From CAZEAP01 sp964510315 (GTDB lineage: Bacteria > Planctomycetota > Brocadiia > SM23-32), in assembly GCA_964510315.1 (NCBI GenBank), contig CAZEAP010000036.1, forward strand, positions 1 through 32,282: a stretch of 32,282 bases of DNA, given 5' to 3'. Within the stretch, counting starts at the first letter, position 1; each line of letters opens with the position of its first letter. Under the pieces are notes generated by a model. That model had not been told where the DNA came from, ran no database searches, and saw only the letters and a list, made by a program, of their open reading frames with translations. Below, piece after piece: positions 30,769 through 32,282 of this stretch. Both the position numbers and the translations under genes were made by a program.

Positions 30769-31794
30769 ATGCCCAGGGAGATCAGAGCGGTTGCGCCGGA
30801 CGAGCTGGAGATAGTGGAGTACGACGCCCCGGAGCCGGGCGAAGGACAGGTGGTAGTGCGCTCGGAGTTCGGTGCCGCCAAACACGGCACCGAAATGGCG
30901 TTCTTCAAAGGCTACGGCGGTTCGCGGGGCAGATATGATGGGGAGCTGGGCCTCTTCGTGGAAGCCGAGCAGGAGGGCTGGCATCCGGTGAGCCCCGGCA
31001 ACATGTTCGTCGGGCCAGTGCTGGCGACCGGTCCCGGCGTTTCCGCCTTTGCTGAAGGCGACTGCGTTCTCGGCTACGGGCCGTTCCGGGAAGTCCACGT
31101 GGTGGGCACCGGCAGGCTCTGGAAGATGCCCGAGGGGATGTCCTGGAAGTCGGCCGTCTGCCTGGACCCGGCCGATTTCGCGATGGCGGCAGTACGGGAC
31201 GGAGAAGTGCGGGTCGGCGACGCGGTGGCCGTCTTCGGCATGGGCGCCATCGGGCTGATGTGCGTGCAGATAGCCGCCCTGGCCGGGGCCTATCCGGTCA
31301 TCGCGGTCGAGCCCCTGCCGAATCGTCGGGAAGTGGCCGCAGCGTGCGGCGCCGACGTCGTCCTCGATCCGGGGGACTGCGACGCGGGAAAGGAAATCAA
31401 GCTGGCCACCGACCGGCGCGGCGTGGACGTGGCCATCGAATACAGCGGCAACGTTCATGCCCTCCAGGCCGCCCTTCGTGGAGTTGCCTACGGGGGGAAC
31501 GTGGTGGCCGGCGCGTTCCCGGGGCCCTATCCCGAGGGCCTGGACCTCGGCGCTGAAGCTCACATGAACATTCCGAACATCAAGTTCTCGCGCGCCTGCT
31601 CCGAACCCAACCGGGACTACCCCCGCTGGAACGAAGACCGCATCTACGATACGTGCTGGCGTCTGCTCTGCGAGGGGCGTCTCTCCGGTGAGGAAATCGT
31701 CACGCCCGTCGTCGAGTTCGAGGAGCTGCCGGAAGCCTACCTCGACATAGCCAAAGCCCCGGAGAAGAACGTGAAACTCGGCGCCCGGTTCTGA
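30769..31794 (+). CDS. Medium-chain dehydrogenase (MDR), BchC-like group
   Basis: A 341-residue NAD(P)-dependent oxidoreductase with a GroES-like N-terminal half and a Rossmann domain (VAVFGMGAIGLMCVQIAAL near residue 150, acidic strand end IAVEP). The segment where zinc-dependent alcohol dehydrogenases have C-G-x-C-G-S-D reads FGAAKHGTEM, so the catalytic zinc cysteine is missing; this G-T-E pattern is known from the bacteriochlorophyllide-dehydrogenase-like MDR group. The structural four-cysteine zinc lobe is also not seen. Substrate unknown; sugar or polyol is a guess from the neighbourhood. AAAGGAGG stands eight bases before ATG 30769. TTGCAG (30683) and TAAAGT (30706), 17 bases apart, form a weak candidate promoter. 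The gene appears to be transcribed alone. Confidence 0.88.
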   Translation: MPREIRAVAPDELEIVEYDAPEPGEGQVVVRSEFGAAKHGTEMAFFKGYGGSRGRYDGELGLFVEAEQEGWHPVSPGNMFVGPVLATGPGVSAFAEGDCVLGYGPFREVHVVGTGRLWKMPEGMSWKSAVCLDPADFAMAAVRDGEVRVGDAVAVFGMGAIGLMCVQIAALAGAYPVIAVEPLPNRREVAAACGADVVLDPGDCDAGKEIKLATDRRGVDVAIEYSGNVHALQAALRGVAYGGNVVAGAFPGPYPEGLDLGAEAHMNIPNIKFSRACSEPNRDYPRWNEDRIYDTCWRLLCEGRLSGEEIVTPVVEFEELPEAYLDIAKAPEKNVKLGARF

Positions 31795-31836
31795 CCGCTT
31801 CCGGGGCGCCCGGTTCACCGCGGGGTCTGCTGAGCA

Positions 31837-31941
31837 GAAAAAGGGAAGCACGGAGTCACGGAGGACACGGAGAACGACAACCGCAAGGAAGCACAACGGC
31901 ATAGGAAACCGCAGAGAACGCAGAGGAACGCAGAGGAACGA
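31837..31941 (+). repeat. Boilerplate intergenic repeat, right end
   Basis: The segment is built of related short words: GCACGGAGTCACGGAGGACA, GGAAGCACAACGGCATAGG, and GCAGAGAACGCAGAGGAACG with the last unit CGCAGAGGAA repeated (31919-31938). It belongs to the same dispersed class as 866-930, in the opposite orientation. No coding sense is visible; the frames give only the repetitive peptides often mis-annotated from such DNA. Confidence 0.55.
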
Positions 31942-32020
31942 CAGCCGTTCTTTCAGAATTCAGAGTTCGGAATGCTCTGTAGAAAGCCTCCGTCGGCACT
32001 CAAATCGGCCCGGCGCCTGC

Positions 32021-32090
32021 CGCGCCGTCATGCTGAGGCGCCTTACCTTCAGGCGCCGAACGCATCTCGCCGTTCTGCCACGCCGTACCT
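32021..32090 (-). repeat. 70-bp inverted repeat, right copy
   Basis: Reverse complement of 634-703 with 64 of 70 positions identical and no gaps. It lies between the boilerplate repeat and the right hairpin cluster, mirroring the order of the left end only in part. Confidence 0.8.
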
Positions 32091-32109
32091 TACCGTACCG
32101 GCCGCCCCC

Positions 32110-32271
32110 GGCCCCGTAGGGGCCATGTGATGGAGGCCAGGGCTTCACGACCGCGCCGCTCCGCGGCGCAACGGCCACGGACCGGCCGTCGCTCGCTCTG
32201 GATATGCCGCGGCACAGCCGCCTGGTGAGGCTTTTGCGCATCGGGTACCTCACCGCGCCCCTCCGGGGCGC
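32110..32271. repeat. Hairpin repeat cluster, right end
   Basis: Three inverted repeats with three-base loops: 32110-32124 (loop GTA), 32153-32169 (arms GCGCCGC/GCGGCGC, loop TCC) and 32255-32271 (arms GCGCCCC/GGGGCGC, loop TCC). 32110-32147 is a direct copy of 4-41 (35 of 38 bases). The stems of related units differ in both arms together (GCGCCCC against GCGCCGC), so pairing is kept. The window ends within this cluster, and 31795-32282 contains no gene. Confidence 0.7.
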
Positions 32272-32282
32272 AATTGGGTTTT

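Noticed and set aside
1..32282. CRISPR arrays, tRNA or rRNA genes, toxin-antitoxin or phage-defence islands
   Set aside because: No regularly spaced repeats, no cloverleaf or rRNA-like sequence, and no defence-related gene set beyond a dead macro domain were found on reading both strands.

Overview
The window is GC-rich bacterial DNA with densely packed protein-coding genes and no rRNA, tRNA, CRISPR array or intact transposon that I could find. The gene content suggests an anaerobic or microaerophilic heterotroph that defends itself against oxygen and nitric oxide: a flavodiiron protein, a hybrid cluster protein and rubrerythrin. It also metabolises sugars and uronates (altronate dehydratase-like, hydroxypyruvate isomerase-like, GH94 phosphorylase). 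URO-D-like, CehA/McbA-like and membrane spermidine-synthase-like proteins, together with boilerplate intergenic repeats, recall Planctomycetes and related uncultured lineages. That is an impression from memory of such genomes, not a test.

Layout. 1-1282 is a gene-free repeat island. 1322-3124 (+) carries a GT2 glycosyltransferase and a URO-D-like protein. 3144-6611 (-) carries a membrane-embedded spermidine-synthase-like protein and a membrane-anchored protein-L-isoaspartate methyltransferase. 6784-13799 holds a DUF2339 + DUF3999 gene pair, a reverse-strand EI24 gene, and a second, shortened copy in which the DUF2339 C-terminal part and the DUF3999 domain are fused into one reading frame. 13891-18087 (+) is a stress operon with a clear sigma70-type promoter: Rrf2 regulator, zinc-ribbon HD protein, flavodiiron protein, Hcp. 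18084-20008 (-) is a gene graveyard (MFS transporter, galactokinase and macro-domain remnants) around an intact PHP hydrolase. 20113-20472 (+) is a small J-domain protein. 20483-24584 (-) runs msrB-like, altronate dehydratase-like, rubrerythrin, methyltransferase, SDR. 24912-31794 holds a DMT transporter (+), a hydroxypyruvate isomerase-like gene (-), a GH94 phosphorylase coupled to dinB (+), and an MDR dehydrogenase (+). 31795-32282 is a second gene-free repeat island.

How the genes fit together. The Rrf2-HD-FprA-Hcp operon is the most coherent functional unit: an Fe-S-type regulator, an oxygen/NO reductase and a hydroxylamine/NO-processing enzyme, with a poorly characterised HD protein between them. 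Rubrerythrin adds peroxide defence. The sugar genes are scattered and do not form one obvious pathway. The most unusual structures are the DUF2339-DUF3999 fusion paralog with a perfectly identical 220-bp tract shared with the parental gene, an MsrB-like protein lacking the catalytic cysteine, a macro-domain gene broken by a 13-bp tandem duplication plus a central deletion, and the matching repeat sets at both window ends.
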